Assembly: GCA_029269725.1 (NCBI GenBank)
Contig: JARJHS010000003.1
Span: 402,292-466,291, forward strand
DNA from: Pollutibacter soli
GTDB taxonomy: Bacteria; Bacteroidota; Bacteroidia; Chitinophagales; Chitinophagaceae
Direction of reading: 5' to 3'
DNA length: 64,000 nucleotides
Both the position numbers and the translations under genes were made by a program. Positions 17,001-26,526 of this stretch are shown one piece after another (position 1 is the stretch's first letter; the number at the start of each line of letters is the position of its first letter). The notes beneath the pieces are model-generated. The model ran no database searches and was not told the origin of the DNA. It saw only the letters and a program-made list of their open reading frames with translations.

Positions 17001-18449
17001 ATGTACGAAGAAAATGATAACATATTAGACCAGGTAACTTCTTCCGAATACAAATATGGTTTTGTAAGCCATTTTGAAACAGAAGATGCACCGAAAGGTC
17101 TTAGTGAAGAGACGATCAGGTTTATTTCCGCCAAAAAGAATGAGCCGGAATGGATGCTGGAATATCGACTGAAGGCTTATCGCCATTGGCTTACTATGAC
17201 CGAACCGACATGGCCCAACGTATCATATCCTCCGATTAACTACCAGGATATCATATATTATTCAGCTCCCAAACAAAAGATAAATCCCAATAGTCTGGAT
17301 GAAATCGACCCTGAACTGAGGAGGACTTTTGAAAAACTGGGGATTTCCCTCCAGGAGCAGAAAAGACTTACAGGCGTGGCGGTAGATGCAGTAATTGACA
17401 GCGTTTCGGTAACCACTACATTTAAAGAAGAGCTTGGCAAACAGGGTATTATATTCTGTTCAATGAGTGAAGCTATCCAGGAACATCCGGAACTGGTGCG
17501 CAAACACCTGGGTTCTGTGGTTCCCCCTACTGACAATTACTTTTCAGCTTTAAATGCCGCTGTATTCAGCGATGGTTCATTCTGCTATATCCCCCATGGT
17601 GTAAGATGCCCCATGGAATTATCCACTTATTTCAGGATCAACGCGGCAAATACAGGTCAGTTTGAACGTACATTGATCGTGGCTGAGCCCGGCAGTTATG
17701 TAAGTTATCTTGAGGGTTGTACTGCTCCCATGCGCGACGAAAACCAGCTGCATGCGGCGGTTGTTGAACTGATCGCATTTGAAAAGGCAGAAATCAAATA
17801 TTCCACTGTCCAGAACTGGTATCCCGGCGATAAAGAAGGAAAAGGTGGTATTTATAATTTTGTGACGAAGCGCGGAATCTGTGCCGGTGATTTTGCAAAA
17901 ATCTCCTGGACGCAGGTGGAAACCGGTTCTTCCATCACCTGGAAATACCCAAGCGTTATTCTGAAGGGCGACAATACCAATGGTGAATTCTACTCTGTTG
18001 CCGTGACCAATAATTTTCAACAGGCGGATACAGGTACTAAAATGATCCACCTGGGGAAGAATACCCGTAGCCGCATCGTATCAAAAGGGATTTCTGCTGG
18101 TCGCAGTAACAACAGTTATCGCGGACTGGTGCAGGTAGCAAGGCATGCATCCAACGCAAGGAACTTCTCCCAGTGCGATTCTCTCCTGCTTGGAGATAAA
18201 TGCGGTGCGCATACTTTCCCTTATATAGAAGTTAAAAATAATACAGCCATCGTCGAGCACGAGGCGACAACTTCCAAAATCGGAGAAGATCAGATCTTCT
18301 ATTGCAACCAGCGCGGTATTGATACTGAAACTGCCGTAGCGCTGATCATAAATGGGTTCGCAAAAGAGGTTATGAACCAGCTCCCCATGGAGTTTGCAGT
18401 AGAAGCACAGAAATTGCTGGCTATTAGTCTGGAGGGAAGTGTCGGATAA
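17001..18449 (+). CDS. sufB: Fe-S cluster assembly protein SufB
   Basis: 482 residues from the ATG at 17001 (a GTG six bases earlier is in frame but less likely). Conserved SufB segments include [48 protein letters not shown] and, near the C-terminus, [16 protein letters not shown] and [18 protein letters not shown], containing the Cys and Glu used in cluster assembly. It is the scaffold of the SufBC2D complex in the cytoplasm. First gene of sufB-C-D-S-E, the only Fe-S biogenesis system visible here. Confidence 0.97.
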   Translation: MYEENDNILDQVTSSEYKYGFVSHFETEDAPKGLSEETIRFISAKKNEPEWMLEYRLKAYRHWLTMTEPTWPNVSYPPINYQDIIYYSAPKQKINPNSLDEIDPELRRTFEKLGISLQEQKRLTGVAVDAVIDSVSVTTTFKEELGKQGIIFCSMSEAIQEHPELVRKHLGSVVPPTDNYFSALNAAVFSDGSFCYIPHGVRCPMELSTYFRINAANTGQFERTLIVAEPGSYVSYLEGCTAPMRDENQLHAAVVELIAFEKAEIKYSTVQNWYPGDKEGKGGIYNFVTKRGICAGDFAKISWTQVETGSSITWKYPSVILKGDNTNGEFYSVAVTNNFQQADTGTKMIHLGKNTRSRIVSKGISAGRSNNSYRGLVQVARHASNARNFSQCDSLLLGDKCGAHTFPYIEVKNNTAIVEHEATTSKIGEDQIFYCNQRGIDTETAVALIINGFAKEVMNQLPMEFAVEAQKLLAISLEGSVG

Positions 18450-18452
18450 AGA

Positions 18453-18466
18453 CCGGTTTTAACCGG
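18453..18466 (+). promoter_or_regulatory. Small hairpin between sufB and sufC
   Basis: CCGGTT-TT-AACCGG directly after the sufB stop. There is no T-run, so it is more likely an mRNA processing or stability element than a terminator. A TAGCTTTG box (18487-18494) matching TAnnTTTG follows and could give an internal promoter for sufC. Confidence 0.4.
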
Positions 18467-18530
18467 GAAAAACGGCACTTTGTTCGTAGCTTTGCGCTCT
18501 TAAAACTGACCAATAAAGGCAACAAGCATA

Positions 18531-19295
18531 ATGTTAAAGATCAAGAATTTACATGCGGGGATTGAGGAGAAGAAAATTCTGAACGGAATTAATCTGGAAA
18601 TAAAAGCAGGTGAAGTACATGCCATCATGGGACCAAACGGTTCCGGAAAAAGCACACTGGCATCCGTACTGGCAGGACGGAACAGTTTTGAAGTGACAGA
18701 AGGAAGTGTTGAGTTTTTTGATAAAGATCTGCTGGAAATGTCACCGGAAGACCGTGCACGTGCGGGAATGTTTCTCGCATTTCAATATCCGGTGGAAATT
18801 CCGGGTGTTAGCACTACCAACTTTATCAAGACCGCTGTGAATGAAGGACGTAAGTATCGTGGGCAGGAGCCTTTGGATGCTGTAGCATTTCTGAAAATGA
18901 TGAAGGAGAAAATGAAGCTGGTACACATTGATCAATCTTTGTTGAGTCGTTCACTAAATGAGGGATTTTCCGGTGGTGAGAAAAAGAGAAATGAGATTTT
19001 CCAGATGGCGATGCTTGAACCAAGGCTCGCGATCCTTGATGAAACAGATTCTGGTCTGGATATCGACGCATTGAGAATCGTAGCGAATGGTGTTAATGCT
19101 TACCGGAACAGTGACAATGCATTTCTTGTGGTTACACACTATCAGCGTTTGCTGGATTATATTGTTCCTGATTTCGTGCATGTGTTGTACAATGGAAGAA
19201 TTGTGAAATCGGGTACAAAAGAACTTGCACTGGAACTTGAAGAGAAAGGTTATGACTTTATCAAAAATGAAGTTGAACTCGCGGAACAGGTATAA
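18531..19295 (+). CDS. sufC: Fe-S assembly ATPase SufC
   Basis: 254 residues, ABC-type ATPase. Walker A GPNGSGKST (35-43), Q-loop FQYPVEIPG, signature FSGGEKKRNE, Walker B LAILDETDSGLDID and H-switch VTHYQR are all present. It hydrolyses ATP in the SufBC2D scaffold. It follows sufB by 81 bases; a heptad-repeat tract separates it from sufD. Confidence 0.97.
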   Translation: MLKIKNLHAGIEEKKILNGINLEIKAGEVHAIMGPNGSGKSTLASVLAGRNSFEVTEGSVEFFDKDLLEMSPEDRARAGMFLAFQYPVEIPGVSTTNFIKTAVNEGRKYRGQEPLDAVAFLKMMKEKMKLVHIDQSLLSRSLNEGFSGGEKKRNEIFQMAMLEPRLAILDETDSGLDIDALRIVANGVNAYRNSDNAFLVVTHYQRLLDYIVPDFVHVLYNGRIVKSGTKELALELEEKGYDFIKNEVELAEQV

Positions 19296-19328
19296 CGTTA
19301 AACGTTAAACGTTCAACGTAAAACGTTT
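19294..19328 (+). repeat. AACGTnn heptad tract inside the suf operon, 5 units
   Basis: AACGTTA, AACGTTA, AACGTTC, AACGTAA and AACGTTT fill almost the whole sufC-sufD gap; the first unit begins inside the sufC stop codon (TAA 19293-19295). Confidence 0.85.
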
Positions 19329-19332
19329 AAAG

Positions 19333-20640
19333 ATGGCAATCGACACAAAGCAGTTTTTCAATAATAAATTTGGTGAGCAACAGGTCAACGGGTCCGCTCT
19401 TGCAGGATTCAGAAAAAAAGGCCTGGAGTTGTTTAACCATGTAGGTATTCCTCCGGTGAAACATGAAGAATGGAAATACACCCGGGTGAACAGCCTTTTC
19501 AACGACGGGCTGAGGTATGATCTAAATCCCGCTGCCCCATCGGCCGCCGATATTGAAAAATTTAGACTGCCCCATACCGTTAGCGCAACTTCTCTTTTCT
19601 TTATTAACGGTGTTTATAATGAATCGCTGTCAGAAATAAAACACGCAGCAAAGGACCTGGTGATTTTACCACTGGAAACCGCTGCAGCCGGAGAATATTC
19701 CGACCTGGTTGAAAAACACCTGGGTCACAGCGCAAGCTATCATCCTGATGGCATCCACGCTTTAAATGCTGCCTTTACCCATGGCGGTGTTTTTATCCTG
19801 GCAAAAAAGAACAGGTTGATAGAAGAACCTGTATATATCTATCACATTACTGACAGTCGCGGAGGCTTCACGTTTGCACAGCCAAGAATATTGGTGTATG
19901 CTGAAAAGCAATCGCAGGTTCAGCTGGTAGAATACTATGGAACGTTGGGCAACGAAGGCAGTTTCACAAACGAAGTGATTGAAATTGTTGCGGAGGAAGC
20001 AAGTGTGGTGGACTATTATAAGATCCAGCATGAAGGTGCAGAAGCCAATCATGTGGGAACAACTCATGTCCGTCAGCTTGGAAAATGCCTGACAAATGCA
20101 GTTACCATTTCACTCAGCGGTGGTCTGATCAGGAATAACCTGAACATGATCATGGAGTCTGAACATGGAGAATCTCACATGTACGGACTCTACCTGTTAA
20201 ATGGAAAAACGCATGTCGACAATCACACGATCGTTGATAACGTGCAACCGCATTGCTTCAGCAATGAATTGTACAAAGGCATCATGGATGAAAAATCAAC
20301 CGGAGTTTTTAACGGAAAGATTTTTGTGCGTCAGGATGCTCAGAAAACCAACGCATATCAGTCAAACAAAAATATACTGCTGGGCGATTCTGCTAATGTG
20401 AATACAAAACCACAGCTCGAGATTTTTGCAGACGATGTAAAATGTTCGCATGGCTGTACCATTGGTCGTCTCGATGAGGAGGCGCTTTTCTATCTGCGCA
20501 CCCGTGGAATCAGTGAAAAAAATGCGAAATCTTTGTTGTTGCACGCATTTGCTGTGGACATACTGGAAAACATCAAACCCCAATCCCTGAAAGCTTTTGT
20601 AGATCAGATCATTTCAGAACGCCTCGATTTCAATTTCTGA
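19333..20640 (+). CDS. sufD: Fe-S cluster assembly protein SufD
   Basis: 435 residues. The N-terminal helical part contains PPVKHEEWKYTRV; the beta-helix core ends with the SufD signature KCSHGCTIGRLDEEALFYLRT, whose His is the conserved SufD histidine. It is paralogous to SufB and forms the SufBC2D scaffold. The ATG at 19333 is 4 bases after the heptad tract. sufS follows after 2 bases. Confidence 0.96.
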   Translation: MAIDTKQFFNNKFGEQQVNGSALAGFRKKGLELFNHVGIPPVKHEEWKYTRVNSLFNDGLRYDLNPAAPSAADIEKFRLPHTVSATSLFFINGVYNESLSEIKHAAKDLVILPLETAAAGEYSDLVEKHLGHSASYHPDGIHALNAAFTHGGVFILAKKNRLIEEPVYIYHITDSRGGFTFAQPRILVYAEKQSQVQLVEYYGTLGNEGSFTNEVIEIVAEEASVVDYYKIQHEGAEANHVGTTHVRQLGKCLTNAVTISLSGGLIRNNLNMIMESEHGESHMYGLYLLNGKTHVDNHTIVDNVQPHCFSNELYKGIMDEKSTGVFNGKIFVRQDAQKTNAYQSNKNILLGDSANVNTKPQLEIFADDVKCSHGCTIGRLDEEALFYLRTRGISEKNAKSLLLHAFAVDILENIKPQSLKAFVDQIISERLDFNF

Positions 20641-20642
20641 TT

Positions 20643-21884
20643 ATGGAAAGCGTATTAAACAAGAAGACCCTGGATGTTCAAGTCGTCCGGGAACAGTTTC
20701 CTATCCTGAAAAGACAAGTAAAGGGATACCCTCTCGTTTACCTGGATAATGCTGCGACATCGCAGAAGCCAAAAGTGGTCATCGATGCGCTCGTTGAATA
20801 CTATTCCAACTACAACGCAAATATTCATCGCGGAATTCATACGCTTGCCGAAGAAGCAACTGCGGCTTATGAACAGACCCGTGAAACTGTAAGGCAATTC
20901 CTTGGCGCTGCCTCTACGGAAGAAATCATCTTCACACGTGGTACCACGGAAGGCATCAACCTGGTGGCTTACAGCTGGGGAAGAGCGAATCTGAAAGCCG
21001 GTGATGAAATCATTCTCTCCTCATTGGAACACCATAGCAATATGGTTCCGTGGCAAATGATCGCTGAGGAAAAAGGCGCAAAGGTGAAGATTGTTCCGAT
21101 CAGTGATGAAGGGGAATTCAATTGGGAAGCATTTGAACTTATGCTTTCAGAAAAAACAAAATTCGTATCCGTTGTTCATGCATCCAATGCGTTGGGCGTG
21201 ATCAATCCAGTGAAAAAAATAATTGAGGCAGCTCACGCAGTTGGCGCGCTGGTGATGCTGGACGGTGCGCAGTCATCTGTTCACCTGGATATCGATGTAC
21301 AGGAACTGGATTGTGATTTTTTTGCTTTCTCCGGTCACAAAGTTTACGGCCCTACCGGCGCTGGTGCACTCTATGGCAAGCGTGCGTTGCTCGAAGCCAT
21401 GCCCCCCTTTGAAGGCGGTGGTGAAATGATCAAACAGGTAACTTATGAATGGACGACATACAACGATCTTCCTTATAAGTTTGAAGCCGGTACACCGAAT
21501 ATTGCGGATACCATCGCATTAAAACCTGCGCTGGATTTTGTTTCGTCGATTGGTAAAGATGTGATTCGTGCGCATGAAGCGCAATTGCTCGAGTACGCAA
21601 CCAATGAATTGAAGAAATTACCCGGATTAAAAATCATGGGTGATGTAAAAGATAAAGTGAGTGTGGTTTCATTTGTAATGGAAGGAATTCATCCGCAGGA
21701 TATCGGGATTCTTCTGGACAACCAGGGCATTGCTGTAAGAACAGGACACCATTGTGCCGAGCCTTTAATGAATCGTTTGTGCATCCCCGGTACCAGTCGT
21801 GCCTCTTTTGCAATGTACAATACACTGGAAGAAGTTGACTCCCTTATACGTGGTTTGAATAAAGTGATAAAAATGTTGCGCTGA
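20643..21884 (+). CDS. sufS: Cysteine desulfurase SufS
   Basis: 413 residues, class V aminotransferase fold. Recognisable are YLDNAATSQKP, the PLP lysine in FSGHKVYGPTGAG, and the persulfide cysteine in VRTGHHCAEPLM; RGTTEGINLVA binds the cofactor. It releases sulfur from L-cysteine and passes it to SufE. It is 2 bases after sufD and overlaps sufE by one base, indicating translational coupling. Confidence 0.97.
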   Translation: MESVLNKKTLDVQVVREQFPILKRQVKGYPLVYLDNAATSQKPKVVIDALVEYYSNYNANIHRGIHTLAEEATAAYEQTRETVRQFLGAASTEEIIFTRGTTEGINLVAYSWGRANLKAGDEIILSSLEHHSNMVPWQMIAEEKGAKVKIVPISDEGEFNWEAFELMLSEKTKFVSVVHASNALGVINPVKKIIEAAHAVGALVMLDGAQSSVHLDIDVQELDCDFFAFSGHKVYGPTGAGALYGKRALLEAMPPFEGGGEMIKQVTYEWTTYNDLPYKFEAGTPNIADTIALKPALDFVSSIGKDVIRAHEAQLLEYATNELKKLPGLKIMGDVKDKVSVVSFVMEGIHPQDIGILLDNQGIAVRTGHHCAEPLMNRLCIPGTSRASFAMYNTLEEVDSLIRGLNKVIKMLR

Positions 21885-22315
21885 TGGAAGCTGTAACTCC
21901 GATAACAGCAATTGAAGAAGAAATAGTCGATGAGTTTTCCCTTTTTGATTCCTGGGAAGACAAGTACGAGTACATCATCGATATGGGTAAGAAACTTCCT
22001 GCCCTGGAGGATCAGTATAAAAAAGAAGAGAACAAGATTCGTGGTTGTCAGTCGACGGTGTGGATGGTTTCCGAAGCGAAAGACGGAAGAATATTCTACA
22101 AGGCCGATAGCGATGCGGTGATTGTAAAAGGCCTGATCAGTATGCTGATCCGGGTTTTCAGCGGACAGAAAGCTTCAGATATCGTGAGCGCGGATATGAA
22201 GTTTATTGATGACATCGGTATGAGTACCCATCTGGCACAAACGCGTTCCAATGGGTTACGCGCGATGATCAGGCAAATGAAGCTGGATGCAATGGCATGG
22301 AATAGTAAGCAGTAA
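21884..22315 (+). CDS. sufE: Sulfur acceptor SufE
   Basis: 143 residues. The acceptor cysteine is in KIRGCQSTVWMV, and YEYIIDMGKKLPAL precedes it, both SufE hallmarks. It takes persulfide from SufS and stimulates it. The last codons (AGT AAG CAG TAA) lie inside a 7-base AGTAAGn repeat, so the C-terminal residues SKQ are encoded by repeat DNA. Confidence 0.96.
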   Translation: MEAVTPITAIEEEIVDEFSLFDSWEDKYEYIIDMGKKLPALEDQYKKEENKIRGCQSTVWMVSEAKDGRIFYKADSDAVIVKGLISMLIRVFSGQKASDIVSADMKFIDDIGMSTHLAQTRSNGLRAMIRQMKLDAMAWNSKQ

Positions 22316-22331
22316 GAAGTAAGTAGTAAGC
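22304..22331 (+). repeat. AGTAAGn heptad tract over the sufE stop codon, 4 units
   Basis: AGTAAGC, AGTAAGA, AGTAAGT and AGTAAGC; the first one and a half units are the end of sufE. Confidence 0.8.
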
Positions 22332-22379
22332 AGGCGTTAATAATACCTTGTTGAGAGCTAGCGGTTGGGAAAGCCAAGT

Positions 22380-22440
22380 GTATCTGACATTGCGACGAGA
22401 GACAAGGTTCATGTTCCGGTAGGAACATCTGGTATTGTAG
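22380..22440. repeat. 60-base direct repeat, copy 1, with hairpin core
   Basis: It shares its layout with copy 2 at 22596-22655: TATCTGACATTGCGAC, a variable segment, then GTTCATGTTCCGGTAGG. In this copy ATGTTCC (22411-22417) and GGAACAT (22422-22428) form a perfect 7-base hairpin. Confidence 0.7.
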
Positions 22441-22484
22441 CCTCCCGAAAGCGGGAATGTGGTAAGAGGCAGGAGGTAAAAAGT

Positions 22485-22512
22485 AGTTTATAGTTGATAG
22501 TTTGCAGTTGGA
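22485..22512. repeat. AGTTnnn heptad tract, 4 units
   Basis: AGTTTAT, AGTTGAT, AGTTTGC and AGTTGGA in 7-base register. Confidence 0.7.
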
Positions 22513-22595
22513 CGATTCGGCAGGCAAATGGCTCTTTCAATATCCCCCGGCTTCTGCCAGGGGAAAGAAGTCCCCAACCCGTTGCGAGATCCAAT

Positions 22596-22655
22596 GCATC
22601 TGATATTGCGACAAAGGGTAACGTTCATGTTCCGGTAGGCACATCCTGTTTGTAG
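22596..22655. repeat. 60-base direct repeat, copy 2
   Basis: CATCTGATATTGCGAC, a variable segment, then GTTCATGTTCCGGTAGG and CACATC. The hairpin arm has one mismatch relative to copy 1. The copy ends ~20 bases before the DUF59 gene. Confidence 0.7.
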
Positions 22656-22677
22656 ATCGGATATGTAAATTTGCAAA

Positions 22678-22992
22678 ATGATGAACAGTGACGATTTAAA
22701 AGATAAAGTAATAGCAGCGCTGCACGAGATCTTTGATCCGGAGATCCCGGTGAATATTTATGACCTCGGACTGATTTATGAAGTAAGTGTACTCCCCATC
22801 AATAATGTACAGGTAGTGATGACATTAACAGCCCCCAGCTGTCCCGCTGCACAGACGCTTCCGCATGAAGTTGATCAGAAAGTCCGTGAAATAGAAGGCG
22901 TGAATGATGTTCATGTGGAAGTTACCTGGACGCCGGCATGGAATAAGGATATGATGACGGAAGTGGCCAAGCTGGAGTTAGGGTTCATGTAA
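22678..22992 (+). CDS. SUF-associated DUF59 (SufT/MIP18-type) protein
   Basis: 104 residues. DUF59 core: DPEIPVNIYDLGLIYEV, MTLTAPSCPAAQTLP (conserved Cys), and VEVTWTPAWNKDMM at the C-terminus. Family members help Fe-S cluster maturation or transfer. It is on the suf strand but 362 bases after sufE. A TAAATTTG box (22666-22673) ends 4 bases before the ATG; if used, the mRNA would be nearly leaderless (inference). The second ATG at 22681 is an alternative start. Confidence 0.9.
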   Translation: MMNSDDLKDKVIAALHEIFDPEIPVNIYDLGLIYEVSVLPINNVQVVMTLTAPSCPAAQTLPHEVDQKVREIEGVNDVHVEVTWTPAWNKDMMTEVAKLELGFM

Positions 22993-23372
22993 TATGACAT
23001 TGCTGGTTGAACGTAAAACGCAGAACCTGCGTTAGCCGGCAGTCAGGCGTTTAACATATGAATCCGATGAACTGAATTCCTGCTTTTTTTCTGCCAATAG
23101 TTTTCAAAAAAAAATCCCGTTTCTGTCCCCGCCGTCACTTCGCTCTTTCGGGCAGGCGTTTTTACCGACTTAGCGGCTCCATTTGGCAATCGCTAAATAC
23201 CAGGCCAAACAACAAACCGCAATGTAAACAGCCAAGGTCTCCGCGAAGAAACAGTCAAGATCTTATATCCTCGAGCCTAATCATTAAAAATTCTTTGCCT
23301 TTACTTTGCGGGCTGTATTCTTTGTGTTCCTTTGCGGTTTGACTTATAAAAAAAAGCCAGCGATGACCATGA
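22993..23372. other. Convergent intergenic region, DUF59 / eda
   Basis: Only a short heptad tract near 23009-23029 (AACGTAA, AACGCAG, AACCTGC) stands out. No gene or clear terminator was seen. Confidence 0.5.
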
Positions 23373-24032
23373 TTACCTCGAAATCCCGGCAATCAGCTTA
23401 TTCAACTGGACAGTTATCTCATCAAAATTCTTCTTCTGAATAATCTCTTTTGAAAACAACTGACTTCCGATACCGCAGGCAAAGGCACCCGATTTTAACC
23501 AGCTGTTGATTGACTCTGCTGTATTCTGTACTCCACCGGTAACAACCACTCTTAAATGAGGCAAAGGTGCAAGAATATGCTTAAGATAATCAGGCCCGAG
23601 AATACTACCGGGGAAAAGTTTAATCAGCGGTGATCCGAATTTATAAGCCTGTTGAAATTCCGACGGCGTCATGCAACCGGGGATCCAGGGAATATTATTT
23701 TTCAGGCAAACTTCTCCGACTCCAAAATCAAGATTCGGAGCGATGATATAATCTGCACCTGCGTCAATAAATTTCTGAGCGGTTACTACATCGAGTATAG
23801 TCCCTGCACCCAGCGTAAGTTCTGGTAATTCATTTTTTACGAATGGAACCAGCTTCTTAAAAACTTCAAATGCTTTTTCATCCCTGTTGGTTAACTCAAA
23901 TGCGCGGATACCTGCTGCATAACAAGCTTTGATTACAGCAGCACAGATTTCAAAATCAGCAAAATTGAACAAAGGCAATAAACCTGTGGTCCCAATTTTT
24001 GCAAGTACAGCATCTTTATCGTATGTTGACAT
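23373..24032 (-). CDS. eda: KDPG/KHG aldolase
   Basis: 219 residues, class I aldolase TIM barrel. The Schiff-base lysine lies in SPLIKLFPGS; FELTNRDEKAF supplies the conserved Glu, and GAGTILDV and IPGCMTPSE are typical. It splits 2-keto-3-deoxy-6-phosphogluconate into pyruvate and glyceraldehyde-3-phosphate. It starts 4 bases after the kinase gene, so the pair forms a KDG-degrading operon, as in uronate catabolism. Confidence 0.93.
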   Translation of the reverse strand: MSTYDKDAVLAKIGTTGLLPLFNFADFEICAAVIKACYAAGIRAFELTNRDEKAFEVFKKLVPFVKNELPELTLGAGTILDVVTAQKFIDAGADYIIAPNLDFGVGEVCLKNNIPWIPGCMTPSEFQQAYKFGSPLIKLFPGSILGPDYLKHILAPLPHLRVVVTGGVQNTAESINSWLKSGAFACGIGSQLFSKEIIQKKNFDEITVQLNKLIAGISR

Positions 24033-24035
24033 AAA

Positions 24036-25046
24036 TTATCTTTTTATTCTTCCACTGGTATTTCCTTTTACCAGCTCCTGTATTTCCGGAACACTGCATG
24101 GTAATGTGTCTCCTTCGATCGTATGTTTCATCACACCCGCAGCGGTCCCGAAATTTATAGAGTCCTGTTTCGACCAGCCATTCATTTCTCCGTAGATATA
24201 TCCGGCAATAAATGCATCGCCAGTTCCGATTCGTTCAACAATCTGATCGAGATTATACCGATTGCTCATATACAATTGTCCCCCATCCCAAACCTTTCCG
24301 GAAAATCGGTTATGCGAGGCAGAAAGCTGCTCCCGGTCAGAACTAATGACAGCTTTTATCGATTGAAATCTCTTCATCAGTTGTTCGCTGATCGAAACGA
24401 ATGCATCATCCGCACCTTTTGCCGAACCAAACTGAAAAATATTTCTTGTATCATTTTCGCTTGATACAATGTAATTTGATTTGCTGATCAGAGGTTCTAT
24501 GATCTCTCCCGGCGTTTTCCCGTACTGCCAGAGGTTTGATCTGTAATTCACATCAGCGGAAACATTAATCTGTTTTCGTGCGCAGACTTCAAGTGCCGCA
24601 TTAAGTGCGTCGGCTGTACCTTGAGAAAGTGCTGGTGTTATACCAGTCCAATGAAACCAATCTGCACCATCGAGGATTTTTTCCCAGTCGAATGTATTTG
24701 CATCTACAGTTGAGAAAGCCGAAGGCAGGCGATCATAGACTATTGTTGTAGGCCTGGCCATAGCTCCCTGCTCCACAAAAAAAAGTCCCATCCGTGGTCC
24801 GCCAAAACCAACATAGCGGGTATCGATGCCATAATATTTCAGCCATGCAACTGCAGCCTTACCGATAAGGTTATCCGGAAATCGTGTTACATGAAAACTA
24901 TGAACACCCCAGGATGCCAATGCAGCAGCCACATTGGCCTCAGCGCCGGCATATAACACGTCCATTTTCGTGGCTTGTACAATTCGTTGAACTCCGGTGG
25001 CGGTTAACCGCATCATAACTTCACCGAGACTCACCATTTTTTGCAT
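24036..25046 (-). CDS. kdgK: 2-keto-3-deoxygluconate kinase (PfkB family)
   Basis: 336 residues. Ribokinase-like fold: SLGEVMMRL at the N-terminus, GGPRMGLFF, and the anion-hole motif GTGDAFIAGYIYG with catalytic Asp. The fit to KDG kinases (GAEANVAAALASWG, DVNYRSNLW) plus eda directly downstream supports KDG as substrate. Other sugars cannot be excluded. Confidence 0.88.
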   Translation of the reverse strand: MQKMVSLGEVMMRLTATGVQRIVQATKMDVLYAGAEANVAAALASWGVHSFHVTRFPDNLIGKAAVAWLKYYGIDTRYVGFGGPRMGLFFVEQGAMARPTTIVYDRLPSAFSTVDANTFDWEKILDGADWFHWTGITPALSQGTADALNAALEVCARKQINVSADVNYRSNLWQYGKTPGEIIEPLISKSNYIVSSENDTRNIFQFGSAKGADDAFVSISEQLMKRFQSIKAVISSDREQLSASHNRFSGKVWDGGQLYMSNRYNLDQIVERIGTGDAFIAGYIYGEMNGWSKQDSINFGTAAGVMKHTIEGDTLPCSVPEIQELVKGNTSGRIKR

Positions 25047-25114
25047 CGCCGAATTTAAACGATCCGGCTGAAACGGGGAAGCATTTTTTGAGGGGAAGGG
25101 ATAGTGCTGGTTAT

Positions 25115-25142
25115 TTCGTTGTTCGTTGTTCGTTGTTCGTTT
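25115..25142. repeat. TTCGTTG heptad microsatellite with conserved flank
   Basis: TTCGTTG x3 plus TTCGTTT, followed by AAACAGCCGGCTGTTCC (14-base palindrome AACAGCCGGCTGTT) and then AACGATG x2 and AACGAAC (25164-25184), making a long imperfect inverted repeat. The same flank (AAACAGCCGG, then TTGTTC) adjoins the 62.4 kb copy. Confidence 0.8.
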
Positions 25143-25184
25143 AAACAGCCGGCTGTTCCGAAAAACGATGAACGATGAACGAAC

Positions 25185-26327
25185 TCAGATTCCCTCCTTT
25201 AGCTTAATATTAAGCAAAATTGAAATAACTGCATCATTAATACTGACTGTCAACTTATGACTTTTCGGATAATTAAATTCAAGGTATTTTTTCAGCATCT
25301 GCAGTAATTCAAATTGTGCGCGTTCGAGATTATCGCGGATATTTTTCTTATGCCAGCAGAGATTATAAATGATGGAATCACCCCTGGTTTTTATATTTAC
25401 TTTTATTGACTTATCCTTATTGATAATTGATTCATTTTTATATGGCAGCGCAGTGAGTGGCAACAAAATATTTCCTGCAATTTTATTGTCCAGTTCCGGA
25501 CCTGCGATAACCGGATCATAGGAATAATGATCCTGCTCTTTTATCGCAAGATATTTTTTCAGGCCTTCCAGTTCCTGGTTCAGCGATACTCTTCCATTTC
25601 CGCTGTGTTCAAAATAGGAATTCAGAAAATCAAGAATATATGCTGACTTGGATTTTACCGCATTGATCTGATCATCACCGCAATTCATTTTTCTTATATC
25701 AAAAGCGAGATCTTTAAAAATATCTCTCACTACAAAATGTGACGCTGACAATTTCTCCGTGTGTTTCATGCTCAGGTTCATGGAATAATTTTCCCTGCGC
25801 GCCTGCAGCAGATTCTGGTTACTCTTATACCAATGTTTGCCGAATACGATCGCTGCAGCCATACAGCCTTCAAATCCGATGGAGATGGTCATAGAAAATA
25901 TCGCATTCGGCAGTGGTGCCAGTGCCCTCCTTTTGAATCCAAAAAACTCTTCTATGGGAATAATCATCACCTGGTATTGCACGCGAAAACAGAATGCTGT
26001 AAACACGGTAAGAAATAACCAGCTGACGAAAAAACTTACAAATTTTCCCCGGAAGAAAAGTTTTGGAATCAGTAGGTAAATAATAGTGTACACATAGGCC
26101 ATATCTATAAATGCTGTGGCAAGAACATGAATAAAAGAAGAAAGAAAATGGGAAAGATTGGAAACAGGTTGCTCGGTAAAATTATATCGTGCAAAATATA
26201 ACTGCGTTGTATAGAACATTATCCATATAGTCCAGAAAGTGACATGGCGCAGGTATACAATCTCCTTTGATCGAGAAAAAATGAAGGTTTGAAAATTCAT
26301 GGGTGAGTATGTATCAGTTAATGCCAT
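25185..26327 (-). CDS. Degenerate LytS-like sensor protein (probable pseudokinase)
   Basis: 380 residues. Four membrane helices (about 25-45, 60-85, 98-118, 145-165) precede a LytS-type His-kinase region. The usual PHFLFN motif is replaced by SHFVVRD, and the ATP-binding N-box region reads PLTALPYKNESIINKD instead of ENALKHN; the glycine boxes are not found. It therefore looks unable to bind ATP normally. It is divergent from an intact LytS/LytTR pair and may act as a partner or decoy; equally it may be a diverging paralogue with little function. Confidence 0.75.
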   Translation of the reverse strand: MALTDTYSPMNFQTFIFSRSKEIVYLRHVTFWTIWIMFYTTQLYFARYNFTEQPVSNLSHFLSSFIHVLATAFIDMAYVYTIIYLLIPKLFFRGKFVSFFVSWLFLTVFTAFCFRVQYQVMIIPIEEFFGFKRRALAPLPNAIFSMTISIGFEGCMAAAIVFGKHWYKSNQNLLQARRENYSMNLSMKHTEKLSASHFVVRDIFKDLAFDIRKMNCGDDQINAVKSKSAYILDFLNSYFEHSGNGRVSLNQELEGLKKYLAIKEQDHYSYDPVIAGPELDNKIAGNILLPLTALPYKNESIINKDKSIKVNIKTRGDSIIYNLCWHKKNIRDNLERAQFELLQMLKKYLEFNYPKSHKLTVSINDAVISILLNIKLKEGI

Positions 26328-26526
26328 TGTACGAATCCTTTCATATTTGATCTGTGCCTATTAAATAACTAATTGCATACTTAAAATAATAGTTTACAAA
26401 AAATATAGACATTCATTGTAAGTTAGAATTATGCTCAACTTATGCGCAATGAAAAAAGTGTGCGCGGTAAAAATCCTGAAGCATTGATATCGAGCCCTGA
26501 ATCATTTGAAATCTTGCCTGAAAGCA

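Larger units (their letters stand above)
22316..22677. other. Repeat-filled gap between sufE and the DUF59 gene
   Basis: No gene seen. It contains the AGTAAGn tract, two copies of a ~60-base direct repeat, a TCCCG-AAAG-CGGGA hairpin (22443-22456), a GGCAGGAG element (near 22468), an AGTTnnn heptad tract (22485-22512) and a CCCCCGGC...AGGGG element (22544-22564). Confidence 0.7.
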
